NCBI RefSeq assembly: GCF_000764025.1
Contig: NZ_KN234756.1
Span: 1-64,000, forward strand
Reading direction: 5' to 3'
Source of the DNA: Pseudohaliea rubra DSM 19751
GTDB taxonomy: Bacteria > Pseudomonadota > Gammaproteobacteria > Pseudomonadales > Halieaceae
Length of the DNA: 64,000 bases
Shown here: positions 26,054 to 35,008 of the stretch, in pieces
How positions within the stretch are numbered: the first letter of the stretch is position 1
Layout: every line of letters begins with the position of its first letter
Made by a program: the position numbers and the translations under genes
The notes under the pieces: generated by a model
Seen by the model: only the letters and a program-made list of their open reading frames with translations
Databases searched by the model: none
Told to the model about the DNA's origin: nothing

Positions 26054-27574
26054 TCAGTCGTCGATAAAGGCCCCCAGGTCCGCCTTGAAGCGGGCCATGG
26101 ATTCCGGGTGCACGTACATCATGTGGCCGGCTTCGTAGTGCTTCAGCACGAGGTTCGCCCGCGCTGATTCCGGCAGGTCCATGTGGGCGATAACGTACTC
26201 CGTGGCACCGTAGGGCGTGGCCAGGTCGAAGTAACCCTGCTGCACCAGAACCCGCATGTTCGGGTTCTGTGCCATGGCGTAGGCGAGATCCACGGCAGTG
26301 TTGGACACCGGCTGCTTGCCCCAGGCGCCCGGCTGCTCATGGCGCCAGTCCCAATCGCGGTAAAGGCCCGCGGAGGTAACGTAGCGGCGATCGGTCTTCA
26401 CACCCAGCTCTTCCCGGTAGTAATCGTTGAAGGTGGCAACGAAGGCCGGCCCGATAGCCGGGAAGAAAGGATCGTAGCGGAAGGTCTCGGCGATATGGTT
26501 GATCGCGTCGCCGGCGAAACGGGAATCGATGCGGCCAACGGTCTTGCGACGGTCACGAAGCACTTCCTTGGCGAAGCGCGACTCGTCCATACGCAGATTG
26601 GCGCGATCCCAGTAGTCGGCATTGATGCCCGTGAAACGCTCGAGACCCGCGAGCACTTCGCTACGCTCCTCCGCCGTGGCCCGACTGCCCTTGAGCAGCA
26701 CCGGCGCATAGCTGTCATGAGCGAAAGCCTCGGCCTCGGCCAGGAACGCCTCGAGGTCCTCCGGACGGTCGTCGATAGCCTCGTGGTACCAGGCGGTGGC
26801 GGCAAAAGTCGTGAAGGTATTGACGTTGGCGAGGTCATTCTCGGCGCCGTTGTTGCCGGCGATGAAGTCCATATAGGGCGAAACCAGGATCACGCCGTCC
26901 AGGGAGATGGTGTGCTTGGTCAGCAGCTCATAGGCCACCCCACCGGAGCGGATGCCGCCATAGCTTTCCCCGAGCAGGTACTTCGGGCTGGCCCAGCGGC
27001 CGTGTTCGGAGAGATAGCGGGCGATAAAGTTGGCAACGGACTCGATGTCGTTATCCACCCCCCAGAAATCCTCGCCGCTGGCCTCGCCGACGGCCCGGGA
27101 AAAGCCCGTGCCAACGGGATCGATCATGACCAGGTCGGCCCTGTCGAGAACGCTGTACTCGTTGTCGACGCGCTCGAAGGGCCCCTTTGTGTTGAAGCTG
27201 ACGTCCTCCACCACGGTACGCTTAGGCCCCAGGATACCCATGTGCAGCCACATGGAAGCAGAGCCCGGGCCGCCGTTGTAGGCAAAGAGGATGGGGCGCT
27301 TCGCGGGATCGCCACCCTTCTTCTCATAGGCCGTGTAGCCGAAGTGGGCGATAGGCTCGCCGTCATCGTTCTTCATAACCAGCGTGCCGGCGGTGGCTGT
27401 GTAGTCGATGGTTTTGCCATCAATGCGGACTGAGCCGTCGCTTTCGAAGTGCAGCGGCTCGGGGATGGTCTTCCCGGCATCGACCGCCGCGGCGGCGTCA
27501 TGTTCCCCGGCCAGGGCGCCGGCGCCGACGAGGCCGGCGAGGAGCAAGGAAACGATCATGCGTTGCAGGAGCAT
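26054..27574 (-). CDS. S10 family serine carboxypeptidase-like peptidase
   Basis: This 506-residue exported protein has a signal peptide (RMIVSLLLAGLVGAGALAG) and the S10 carboxypeptidase fold. The nucleophile is Ser204 in GESYGG. The oxyanion region is AYNGGPGSASMWLHMG (98-113). The acid is in VLVQQGYFDLATPY and the histidine in YEAGHMMYVHPES. It is probably periplasmic and removes residues from peptide C-termini. It is convergent with the small membrane protein gene and not part of an obvious operon. Confidence 0.92.
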   Translation of the reverse strand: MLLQRMIVSLLLAGLVGAGALAGEHDAAAAVDAGKTIPEPLHFESDGSVRIDGKTIDYTATAGTLVMKNDDGEPIAHFGYTAYEKKGGDPAKRPILFAYNGGPGSASMWLHMGILGPKRTVVEDVSFNTKGPFERVDNEYSVLDRADLVMIDPVGTGFSRAVGEASGEDFWGVDNDIESVANFIARYLSEHGRWASPKYLLGESYGGIRSGGVAYELLTKHTISLDGVILVSPYMDFIAGNNGAENDLANVNTFTTFAATAWYHEAIDDRPEDLEAFLAEAEAFAHDSYAPVLLKGSRATAEERSEVLAGLERFTGINADYWDRANLRMDESRFAKEVLRDRRKTVGRIDSRFAGDAINHIAETFRYDPFFPAIGPAFVATFNDYYREELGVKTDRRYVTSAGLYRDWDWRHEQPGAWGKQPVSNTAVDLAYAMAQNPNMRVLVQQGYFDLATPYGATEYVIAHMDLPESARANLVLKHYEAGHMMYVHPESMARFKADLGAFIDD

Positions 27575-27673
27575 CGGTTACCTCGTTGTCAGGTTTTCAG
27601 GGAATGTTGGCGGAACCGCCATGGCCGTCATTTAACCACAGTGGCCGGGCGCGGACACCAGCCTGCCGCTGCA

Positions 27674-28021
27674 CTACAGCCCGGTTTCCTGCTCAAAGTC
27701 GCGGGCGGCGAGCTGCTGGCGCTCATAGCGCGCAGTGCCGCGCTGAGCCTCACTGGCACGGAGCCGGTCCCGATAACGTTGCCGGCGGTAGTAGGCCACC
27801 AGGGCCGGGAAGCGTTCGGGCTCTTCCTCGCCGGCGATCAGCGCCTCGATGAAGGCGATATCGATACCCACGCGATAGGCGATACGCGCCGGGCGGATCC
27901 GATGAGCATGAAACTCGGCGACGATCTCCAGCTGCTTCTCCCGGCCATAGGGGCACTGTCGCGAGTAGCCGAAGGGCGGCGACGGCGTGCGCGGGTCGGG
28001 GTTGGCAGGCTCGGAAGACAT
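27674..28021 (-). CDS. Hypothetical protein with possible helix-turn-helix
   Basis: This 115-residue cytoplasmic protein begins with a proline-rich stretch followed by GYSRQCPYGREKQLEIV. The region AHRIRPARIAYRVGIDIAFI looks like a helix-turn-helix similar to recombinase or transposase DNA-binding segments. The end is very arginine-rich (AYYRRQRYRDRLRASE). I do not recognise a named family. The start at 28021 is the only ATG giving this protein; the ribosome site is poor. It is divergent from the aldehyde dehydrogenase gene. Confidence 0.6.
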   Translation of the reverse strand: MSSEPANPDPRTPSPPFGYSRQCPYGREKQLEIVAEFHAHRIRPARIAYRVGIDIAFIEALIAGEEEPERFPALVAYYRRQRYRDRLRASEAQRGTARYERQQLAARDFEQETGL

Positions 28022-28131
28022 GACGCGTGTTCTAGCAAGTCCGCCGGGGTCGCGCAAGCGCGCGCCCTGGGGCGGTGGAGATCGTTCCGGGCGAGCGTAC
28101 GCTGTAGGAGGCGCGCCCCGGGGAATGCTGT

Positions 28132-28160
28132 TTAGCTTTTGCGTGCCCGACCTCTATACT
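28132..28160 (+). promoter_or_regulatory. Candidate sigma-70 promoter for the aldehyde dehydrogenase gene
   Basis: TTAGCT and TATACT are 17 nt apart, about 50 nt upstream of the start codon. The -10 is good, the -35 weak. Confidence 0.45.
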
Positions 28161-28210
28161 GGAGGGCTCAAACCATAAGTAAAGCAACCGCCCCCGGCGA
28201 GGAGCATCCC

Positions 28211-29671
28211 ATGAACGCACCGCAGACCGTCAACCAGGCCGGCGACACCGAAACCCGCATGCAGGAAGTCCTCGAGGCTCAGCGGGAAGACTTCCTCCGC
28301 GAGGGCGCGGTGAGTGCCGAGAGCCGTATCGACCGTATCGACCGGGCCATGGATGTCGTCCTCAAATACCAGGATCGGCTCTGCGAGGCGCTGGACAGCG
28401 ATTTCAGCTGCCGCGCCCGGGAGGTCACCCTGCTTACCGACGTGGCCGCCTCCGTGCAGCCTCTCAAGCACGCCAGGAAGCACCTGCGCCAATGGATGCG
28501 CGGCGAGAAGCGCCCGACCAACTTCCCCCTGAACCTGCTCGGGGGACGCTCGCGCATCGAGTACCAGCCGCTCGGCGTGGTCGGGGTTATCTCGCCCTGG
28601 AATTTCCCGGTGAACCTCACCTTCGGCCCCCTGGCGGGTATCCTTGCCGCCGGCAATCGCGCCATGATCAAACCCTCCGAATTCACCCCGGCCACGTCTG
28701 AGGTCATGGCCGGGATGGTTGCCGAGGCCTTCGATCCAAAGGAAGTGGCCCTGTTCACCGGCGGCCCGGAGGTCGGGCAGGCCTTTTCGGCCCTGGCCTT
28801 CGACCACCTGCTGTTCACCGGTGCCACCTCCGTGGCCCGCCATATCATGGCGGCCGCCGCGCGCAATCTGGTGCCCGTTACCCTGGAACTCGGCGGCAAG
28901 TCCCCGGTGATCCTTTCCCGCAGCGCGGACCTGAACGTCGCTGTGGAGCGCATCATGCTCGGCAAGACGCTGAACGCAGGGCAGATCTGCCTGGCACCGG
29001 ACTACCTGCTGGTCCCCGAGGAGCAGCTCGAGGCCGTGATCACCGCCGCCGGTGATGCGGTGAAGCGCATGTATCCGACGCTCCTCGGCAACCCCGAGTA
29101 CACGGCGGTGGTCAACGACCGGCACTACCAGCGTCTCTCGGGCTATCTCGAGGAACTGGCGGAGCGCGGTGCCCGGGTCATCCCGCTGAACCCGGCCGAC
29201 GAGGACTTCCAGGCGCAGGGCGGCAGCCGCAAGCTGCCGCCGACGCTGATCCCGCAGCCGCCGGAAGACAGCCGGATCATGGAAGAGGAGATCTTCGGCC
29301 CGCTGCTGCCCATCCGCACCTACACGGACTTCGAGGAAACCATCAGCTACGTCAACAGCCAGCCGCGGCCGCTCGCGGCCTACTATTTCGGCTCGGATCC
29401 GACCGAGGAGGAGGCTGTACTCACGCGGACCACCTCCGGCGGCGTCTGCATCAACGACGTGATCATGCACGTCATGCAGGAGGAACTCCCCTTCGGCGGT
29501 GTCGGCCCCGCGGGCATGGGCGCCTACCACGGCGAGGCGGGCTTCCGGACCTTCAGCCACGCCAAGGCTATCTACCGCCAGTCGAAGCTCAACGTGGCCA
29601 AGATCGGCGGCATGCTCCCTCCCTACGGTCCGGCAACGGAGAAGACCATCAAGATGCAGGTAAAAAAGTAG
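28211..29671 (+). CDS. calB: Coniferyl-aldehyde-type dehydrogenase
   Basis: This 486-residue NAD-dependent aldehyde dehydrogenase belongs to the short class-3-like branch that includes coniferyl aldehyde dehydrogenase. Motifs are SPWNFPVNLTFGPLAG, the glutamate in LELGGKSPVIL, and the catalytic cysteine in NAGQICLAPDY. A C-terminal membrane-type extension is absent. The ATG at 28211 follows a GAGGAG site. Many members of this branch oxidise fatty or aromatic aldehydes, so the exact substrate is open. GlpQ follows closely, but no pathway link is evident. Confidence 0.8.
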   Translation: MNAPQTVNQAGDTETRMQEVLEAQREDFLREGAVSAESRIDRIDRAMDVVLKYQDRLCEALDSDFSCRAREVTLLTDVAASVQPLKHARKHLRQWMRGEKRPTNFPLNLLGGRSRIEYQPLGVVGVISPWNFPVNLTFGPLAGILAAGNRAMIKPSEFTPATSEVMAGMVAEAFDPKEVALFTGGPEVGQAFSALAFDHLLFTGATSVARHIMAAAARNLVPVTLELGGKSPVILSRSADLNVAVERIMLGKTLNAGQICLAPDYLLVPEEQLEAVITAAGDAVKRMYPTLLGNPEYTAVVNDRHYQRLSGYLEELAERGARVIPLNPADEDFQAQGGSRKLPPTLIPQPPEDSRIMEEEIFGPLLPIRTYTDFEETISYVNSQPRPLAAYYFGSDPTEEEAVLTRTTSGGVCINDVIMHVMQEELPFGGVGPAGMGAYHGEAGFRTFSHAKAIYRQSKLNVAKIGGMLPPYGPATEKTIKMQVKK

Positions 29672-29677
29672 GCCTTT

Positions 29678-30697
29678 GTGACGCGGTGGCAACCCCTTCT
29701 TCGTCCCGCCGCGCTCCTGGCGCTGACCCTCGCTGCGGGGGCCGCCGTGGCTGAACCCCTGGTCATTGCCCACCGCGGTGCCAGTGGCTATCTGCCCGAG
29801 CACACGCTGGCCGCCAAGGCCCTCGCCCACGGCCAGGGTGCCGACTACCTCGAGCAGGACGTCGTGCTCAGCGCAGACGATGTGCCGATCGTACTTCATG
29901 ACATCCACCTCGACGGCACCACGAACGTCGCCGAGCGCTTTCCCGACCGCGCCCGGGCAGACGGACACTGGTATGCCATCGACTTCACCCTGGCCGAGCT
30001 CCGGACCCTCGCCGTCGGCGAACGGCTGGGCAGAGACGGTGCCCCCGTCTTTCCCGGGCGTTTCCCGGCAGACCGCCGGCTCTTCCAGCTTCCTACGCTC
30101 GCTGAGGAAATCGCCTTCATCGATGGTCTTAACGGAAGCTCCGGGCGGGTGGCAGGCCTCTATATCGAGCTCAAGGGGGACCACTTCCACCGCAAGGAGG
30201 GCAAGGATCTGCCGGCGGCGGTGCTGCAGGTACTGGAAGACGCCGGCTACCACGAAGCTGACAGCCCGGTCTTCCTGCAGAGCTTCGAGCCCGCGACCCT
30301 GAAGCGCCTCGCCGGGGAATTCCGTTCGCCACTGCCGCGCATCCAGCTGATTGCAGAGAACGCCTGGGGCGGGGTACCGGACGTCGACTATGAGACACTG
30401 ACCAGCGACGCCGGCCTTGCGGCAATCGCCCGCTACGCCGCCGGCATCGGCCCGTGGCTTGGCCAGCTCTATCAGGGAAGCGATGACGCCGGCGAGCCGC
30501 GGATCACCGACCTCGCAGCCCGTGCCCAGGCAGCGGGGCTCCTCGTACACCCCTATACCTTCCGCAGCGACGCCCTGCCACCGGGCATCGACAGCTTCGA
30601 TGCCTTGCTGGCGCTTTTCGTCGACCGGCTGGGCGTGGACGGCCTGTTCACGGACTTCCCGGACAAGGCGCGTCACTTCCTTGAGAGCAAGCCGTGA
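29678..30697 (+). CDS. glpQ: Glycerophosphodiester phosphodiesterase
   Basis: This 339-residue exported enzyme hydrolyses glycerophosphodiesters to glycerol-3-phosphate and an alcohol. After a signal peptide (LLALTLAAGAAVAEP) come the catalytic motifs VIAHRGASGYLPEHT, DYLEQDVVLSADDVPIVLHD and, later, GLYIELKG. The long loop and length fit the periplasmic GlpQ type. The start is GTG, 6 nt after the stop of the dehydrogenase gene. The end overlaps pyk by 4 nt (GTGA). Confidence 0.93.
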   Translation: MTRWQPLLRPAALLALTLAAGAAVAEPLVIAHRGASGYLPEHTLAAKALAHGQGADYLEQDVVLSADDVPIVLHDIHLDGTTNVAERFPDRARADGHWYAIDFTLAELRTLAVGERLGRDGAPVFPGRFPADRRLFQLPTLAEEIAFIDGLNGSSGRVAGLYIELKGDHFHRKEGKDLPAAVLQVLEDAGYHEADSPVFLQSFEPATLKRLAGEFRSPLPRIQLIAENAWGGVPDVDYETLTSDAGLAAIARYAAGIGPWLGQLYQGSDDAGEPRITDLAARAQAAGLLVHPYTFRSDALPPGIDSFDALLALFVDRLGVDGLFTDFPDKARHFLESKP

Positions 30698-32151
30698 CCC
30701 AACGCATCCACCGCCGTACCAAGATTGTCGCCACCATCGGCCCCGGCAGCGAGAGCACCACCATGCTCGGCCGCCTGGTCCGCGCCGGGGTCGACGTCTT
30801 CCGCCTGAATTTCAGCCACGGCACTGCGGCTCACCACGCCGAAGTGGCACACCGGGTTCGCGAGGAGGCTGCCCGGGCCGGGCGCTATGTCGGCATCCTC
30901 GCCGATTTGCAGGGGCCGAAGATCCGTATCGCCGGCTTTCAAAGCGGCGCCGTGAAGCTCGAGAGCGGCGACAGCTTCCGCCTTGATGGGGCCCTGGGGG
31001 AGGAAGAGGGTACGGCCCGCGCCGTGGGCTACGCCTTTCAGGAACTCCCGCAGTACCTTGCGCCCGACGATACCCTGCTCCTCGATGACGGCCGCTTGCG
31101 GCTGCGCGTTGACGACGTCAGCGGCACCGCCATCGACTGCACGGTGCTCACCGGCGGCAAACTGTCCTCGCGCAAGGGGATCAACCGCCTCGGCGGCGGT
31201 ATTGCTGCGCCGGCGCTCACCGGGAAAGATATGGCCGATATCCGCAGCCTCGACGCCGTGCAACCGGATTTTGTCGCCGTCTCCTTCGTATCCAGCACTG
31301 AAGACATTCGCCTTGCCCGCGAACTTCTCGAGGAACGGAGTCTGGCGCCGGCGCTGATCGCGAAAATCGAACGCGCAGAAGTGGTCGGCAACAGCCGGAT
31401 CCTTGATGACATCCTCCGCGCTTCCGACGGGATCATGGTCGCCCGGGGTGATCTGGGCGTCGAGGTAGGCGATGCGGAGCTTATCGGCATACAAAAGGAT
31501 CTCATTTCCCGCGCCCGCAAGAGCGACCGGGTAGTGATCACCGCCACCCAGATGATGGAATCCATGATCGAGAACCCCATGCCGACCCGGGCAGAGGTCT
31601 TTGACGTGGCCAACGCTGTACTCGACGGCACCGACGCCGTGATGCTCTCGGCCGAGACCGCTGTTGGCCAGTACCCGGTGGAGGTGGTCACCGCCATGGC
31701 CGATGCCGCCATGGGGGCCGAGCGCCATCCGGTGGCCCGGACCTCCCGCTACCGTCTTGAGCGTGAGTTCGGCAGCGCCCAGGAAACGGTCGCCATGGCA
31801 GCCATCTATGCGGCCAACCATTATCGGTCGGTGCGCGGGATCGCCTGCCTGACCGAGTCGGGCACCACGCCGCTACTCATGTCCAGGCTCAGCTCCGGGC
31901 TGCCAATCTTCGCTCTGTCCCGTCGCGATCGAACCCTGCAGCGGCTGAGCCTGTGCCGCGGGGTGATCCCGCTTTACTTCGACGCAACCGTGTTCTCAGG
32001 CGCCGACCCGGAGACCGTAGAGGAGCGGGCTATCGAATTCCTGCTGGCCCGCGGCTTCCTGGGCAGCGGTGATGAGCTGCTACTCACCCGGGGCCAGGTC
32101 CTGGGGCAGCGCGGGGGTACCAACATGCTGAAAGTGCTCCCCGTGCCCTGA
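30694..32151 (+). CDS. pyk: Pyruvate kinase
   Basis: This 485-residue glycolytic enzyme converts phosphoenolpyruvate and ADP to pyruvate and ATP. Motifs include RRTKIVATIGPGSES, RLNFSHG, the catalytic lysine in ALIAKIERAEV, MVARGDLGVEV and VITATQMMESMI. The length is like the PykA (type II) isoenzyme. The start is GTG, overlapping glpQ by 4 nt, so the two are probably co-translated. It is followed by a 16-bp palindrome and the cold-shock gene. Confidence 0.95.
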   Translation: MTQRIHRRTKIVATIGPGSESTTMLGRLVRAGVDVFRLNFSHGTAAHHAEVAHRVREEAARAGRYVGILADLQGPKIRIAGFQSGAVKLESGDSFRLDGALGEEEGTARAVGYAFQELPQYLAPDDTLLLDDGRLRLRVDDVSGTAIDCTVLTGGKLSSRKGINRLGGGIAAPALTGKDMADIRSLDAVQPDFVAVSFVSSTEDIRLARELLEERSLAPALIAKIERAEVVGNSRILDDILRASDGIMVARGDLGVEVGDAELIGIQKDLISRARKSDRVVITATQMMESMIENPMPTRAEVFDVANAVLDGTDAVMLSAETAVGQYPVEVVTAMADAAMGAERHPVARTSRYRLEREFGSAQETVAMAAIYAANHYRSVRGIACLTESGTTPLLMSRLSSGLPIFALSRRDRTLQRLSLCRGVIPLYFDATVFSGADPETVEERAIEFLLARGFLGSGDELLLTRGQVLGQRGGTNMLKVLPVP

Positions 32152-32161
32152 CGGCTCATCG

Positions 32162-32177
32162 ATGTGAATATTCACAT
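32162..32177. promoter_or_regulatory. Perfect 16-bp palindrome after pyk
   Basis: ATGTGAATATTCACAT is fully symmetric and lies 10 nt after the pyk stop, about 40 nt upstream of the -10 of the cold-shock gene. It could be an operator for csp. The spacing of TGTGA and TCACA (4 nt) does not fit a CRP site (6 nt). Confidence 0.5.
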
Positions 32178-32214
32178 TCTGCCTTTCCGCCTTGCAGCTG
32201 AATCGGCAATCGGG

Positions 32215-32354
32215 TGCTACACTCAAAGTGTCGGGTTATCCGGCACGTTTATGCGCACGGTCGAAGATCCTTCCAGTTCCTCGGTTCGTTAACCATAAGT
32301 GATCATTAGTATTATCGGTGGCTTTGCCACCGGGCTTTAGAAAGGTAAATCAGT
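32215..32354 (+). promoter_or_regulatory. Cold-shock promoter and long leader
   Basis: An extended -10 (TG-C-TACACT, 32215-32223) suggests transcription from about 32230, giving a leader of about 125 nt. The leader holds a 7-bp hairpin CGGTGGC-TTT-GCCACCG (32316-32332) just before the AAAGG ribosome site at 32341. Long structured leaders are typical of cold-shock genes and act as temperature-responsive elements. Confidence 0.55.
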
Positions 32355-32561
32355 ATGTCTACAGTAACCGGCACCGTTAAGTGGTTTAACGAGACTAAAG
32401 GCTACGGCTTCATCGAACAGGAAGGCGGCCCCGACGTGTTCGTTCACTTCAGTGCAATCAAGGGCGATGGCTTCCGTACGCTGACCGACGGCCAGAAGGT
32501 CGAGTTCACCGTAACCAGCGGCCAGAAAGGTCCTCAGGCCGAGAACGTCGTCGCCGTCTGA
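32355..32561 (+). CDS. Cold-shock protein, CspA family
   Basis: This 68-residue single cold-shock domain binds single-stranded RNA and DNA and unfolds mRNA. RNP1 KGYGFI and RNP2 VFVHFS are intact and the start [19 protein letters not shown] is typical. It is a single-gene transcript with a long leader and a strong terminator directly after it. Whether it is cold-induced or constitutive cannot be read from the protein. Confidence 0.96.
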   Translation: MSTVTGTVKWFNETKGYGFIEQEGGPDVFVHFSAIKGDGFRTLTDGQKVEFTVTSGQKGPQAENVVAV

Positions 32562-32584
32562 CCCGGGCACCAGGCGACAAAAAA

Positions 32585-32609
32585 GGGAGCCGAAAGGCTC
32601 CCTTTTTTT
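32585..32609 (+). terminator. Rho-independent terminator of the cold-shock gene
   Basis: GGGAGCC-GAAA-GGCTCCC is a perfect 7-bp stem with a tetraloop, followed by seven Ts; an A tract on the left also lets it work for the opposite strand. Confidence 0.95.
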
Positions 32610-32640
32610 GCCCGCCGTAGCGCAGGCATGAGCTACAACC

Positions 32641-33972
32641 TCAGCCTTCGGCCAGCTTCTCCTGTCGCTCGATTTCCGAGTTCATATACTTCATCCACTG
32701 ACGAGCGTACTGCTTCGAGCGCTCATCACGCCCCGCCGCCCGGAAGGCGTCCCGCGCCTTTTCGTACTGGTTGGTATTGAAATACGCCATGCCGAGCACC
32801 AGCCGGGCATTGTCCGGGCGCTTGACGCCACCACGCTGGAGCCCTTTGTTGATGGATTCAATCGCCTTTTCGTACTGCTCACCATCCAGATAGATACTGC
32901 CGAGGCGGGCATAGAGGTCACCGGAATCCGACTTGGCCGCGGCCTTCTCCATGGCCGGGATAGCCCAGTCAATTTCCTGCGCCTGGCGCCAGGCACCGGC
33001 GAGCAGTTCCCAGCTCTTCGAGTTGTCTTCGACGATCTCCTCCTCGAAACCCTCCCGGAGCACCTTACCGGCCTTGTAAGGAACATTCTGGGACAGGAAG
33101 AGCGATGCCAGGTTACGGTATTCGCCGTCCTTCTCCAGCATGTCCTGGTCGTAGGCGGTCTCCATGGCTGCAAGCTGCCGGGACTCATTCTGCCGCTCGG
33201 AGTAGACGTAGCTCAGCTGTACCCAGTACTGCTTCTTCGGATAGAAGAAAAGCAGCTCTTCAAGCATCGCCTGCGCGTCGGTAATCTGGTTCTTCTCCAT
33301 GTAGAGGAACCGGGCAAGGTTGAACCACTGTTCCTTCGGGACCTTGTCTTTTTCGCGGTACATGGCGATGGCGGTTTCGATATTCTCCAGCGCCTCGTCA
33401 TAGTCCTTCAACTGGTAATAGCCCTGGGAAAGGAGCACGTACGCGTTGGCATTCGGCGACTCGCTCATGGCGAACCACTTCTTCAACGCAGCGATGCCCT
33501 CGCGCCAGCGCTCCTGCACGAAATACAGCTGAGCAATGGTGTAGCGGGTGTTAATCTCCATCGCCAGCGGTATCTCCGGCTGGCTGACCACGTTCTCATA
33601 AGCCTGCAGAGCTTTGTTGTAGTCTTCGTTGGAGTAATGGATGAATGCATAGAGATTATAGACATTGGCAAGCTCATAGCTGTTGAGCTCATTCTTGCCG
33701 CTGGACTTGAGCATGTCGTCAAGCACCCTGGCCGCTTCGCTGAGTTGTTTCTCCTCAGCGAAGGCCTGCGCTTCGGCAAGCTTCTCATAGACCTTGTTGC
33801 GCAATGCGGGAGTCCGTCGTGTTTCCTGCTCCGGCTTTTCTTCCTGCGCCAGGGCACTGCCGAAGGGCTGCACCACACCACTCGCCCGCTGCACTTCCGT
33901 GACGGCTACCTGGAGGGCCAGTACTGGTACTGCCAGCAGCCCGGCGCGGAAGATGACGTTTACCTTGCTCAT
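32641..33972 (-). CDS. Exported tetratricopeptide protein of the Ton operon
   Basis: This 443-residue protein has a signal peptide (FRAGLLAVPVLALQVAV..., ending near SALAQ) and at least eight TPR units, such as YNKALQAYENVVSQPEIPLA, YDEALENIETAIAMY and QYEKAIESINKGLQRG. A TPR protein (TtpA-like) commonly closes the DUF3450-ExbB-ExbD-TonB operons of marine gammaproteobacteria and is thought to help TonB energise receptors. The start at 33972 follows the tonB stop by 4 nt; longer readings would enter tonB. Confidence 0.85.
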   Translation of the reverse strand: MSKVNVIFRAGLLAVPVLALQVAVTEVQRASGVVQPFGSALAQEEKPEQETRRTPALRNKVYEKLAEAQAFAEEKQLSEAARVLDDMLKSSGKNELNSYELANVYNLYAFIHYSNEDYNKALQAYENVVSQPEIPLAMEINTRYTIAQLYFVQERWREGIAALKKWFAMSESPNANAYVLLSQGYYQLKDYDEALENIETAIAMYREKDKVPKEQWFNLARFLYMEKNQITDAQAMLEELLFFYPKKQYWVQLSYVYSERQNESRQLAAMETAYDQDMLEKDGEYRNLASLFLSQNVPYKAGKVLREGFEEEIVEDNSKSWELLAGAWRQAQEIDWAIPAMEKAAAKSDSGDLYARLGSIYLDGEQYEKAIESINKGLQRGGVKRPDNARLVLGMAYFNTNQYEKARDAFRAAGRDERSKQYARQWMKYMNSEIERQEKLAEG

Positions 33973-33976
33973 CAGC

Positions 33977-34582
33977 CTAGTTCTCCAGCTCGTAGGTGAA
34001 CTTGTTCTGGACGCCGGCCACCTCGATCGCCTCACCGTCGACCACGCGCGGCTTGTACTTGAACTTCTCTGCCGCCTTGACGGATGCGCGCTCGAAAACC
34101 CCCGAAGGTTCACAGTCCACGGGCCGCGGGTCGCGGATCGAACCGGACTTGGTTACCGTGTACTCGACGATGCAATAGCCGGTGATGCCCCGGGTCTGGG
34201 CGCGGCGGGGATAGATCGGCGCCACCTTAACGATCGGCAGATACTCGCCATCCCCGGAGGACATACCCGACGAACTGATAGAAATGTCGACGCTGGCGCC
34301 CGGAGCAATATTGGCCACATTGAGATCGGTGTCGAAGTCGACCTCCATGGGCTCCATCTCCGGGGGCGGCTCTTCCGGATCCTCCACCTTTTCAGGCTTG
34401 GTTTCCTTGACGTTGATTTCGATCTCGCGCTCGGGCACGACGATATCAGCGATCTTGCGATTCTTGATGTCTTCCTGCTCGTAGTCCCGGTCAATAAGAG
34501 CCTGCATGAGGAAGAACAGGCCCAGGGCGACGGGCACGGCCACCAAAGCGCCCACGAGGGACCTGACTAAACTGTTGCCCAT
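33977..34582 (-). CDS. tonB: Energy transducer TonB
   Basis: This 201-residue protein spans the inner membrane once (SLVGALVAVPVALGLFFLMQ) and carries proton-motive-force energy to outer-membrane receptors. A short acidic/proline segment (EDPEEPPPEMEPME, about residues 67-80) replaces the long Pro-rich spacer of E. coli TonB. The C-terminal TonB domain starts at VAPIYPRRAQTRGITG and ends KFTYELEN. The compact spacer is typical of TonB2-type proteins. It lies between exbD and the TPR gene. Confidence 0.92.
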   Translation of the reverse strand: MGNSLVRSLVGALVAVPVALGLFFLMQALIDRDYEQEDIKNRKIADIVVPEREIEINVKETKPEKVEDPEEPPPEMEPMEVDFDTDLNVANIAPGASVDISISSSGMSSGDGEYLPIVKVAPIYPRRAQTRGITGYCIVEYTVTKSGSIRDPRPVDCEPSGVFERASVKAAEKFKYKPRVVDGEAIEVAGVQNKFTYELEN

Positions 34583-34587
34583 CTCGC

Positions 34588-35007
34588 TTATACCTCGTCG
34601 TCCGTTGAAATACAGGGGGGCGCTTCCAGCATCGGCCGCACTTCATCGTAAAGCTGCTCGACGACAAAGGCCGGTGTTTCGCGATCAACCTGTATGACCA
34701 GGTTTGCCTGCGGAGCCTCCTTGCGGGCAATTTCAGTAAGTTGAGCGGCGCGCTCCAGGGTCACTTTGTTCTTGTTGTAGTGGATGTCGCCACGGCCATC
34801 TACCGCAAAGATAATGGTACCCCGAGGGCATTCCTCGGTCGTGGTAGCCTGCGGCTTCAACAACTCTACACCCGGTTCCTTGACGAAGGAGGAGGTGACG
34901 ATGAAGAAGATCAGCATGATGAACACGACGTCCAGCATGGGCGTCAGGTCGATCTGACCGGCTTCATCCTCAGCGGCCTTCCTGGCCGCGGCTTCTCTCA
35001 TGCTCAT
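34588..35007 (-). CDS. exbD: ExbD-family biopolymer transport protein (second copy)
   Basis: This 139-residue protein has the ExbD/TolR layout: a cytoplasmic tail, then IDLTPMLDVVFIMLIFFIVT with the proton-carrying aspartate, and a periplasmic domain. It begins with an alanine-rich charged tail (MREAAARKAAEDEAG). It follows the other exbD gene by one nucleotide. Having two ExbD paralogues in one operon is usual for this Ton type. Confidence 0.92.
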   Translation of the reverse strand: MSMREAAARKAAEDEAGQIDLTPMLDVVFIMLIFFIVTSSFVKEPGVELLKPQATTTEECPRGTIIFAVDGRGDIHYNKNKVTLERAAQLTEIARKEAPQANLVIQVDRETPAFVVEQLYDEVRPMLEAPPCISTDDEV

Positions 35008-35008
35008 G

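Noticed and set aside
28154-30676. Very long open frame on the minus strand (840 codons) opposite calB and glpQ
   Set aside because: It is a composition effect of GC-rich coding DNA; the plus-strand genes have clear catalytic motifs and the antisense product has none.
32162-32177. CRP binding site
   Set aside because: TGTGA and TCACA are 4 nt apart, not the 6 nt needed for CRP.
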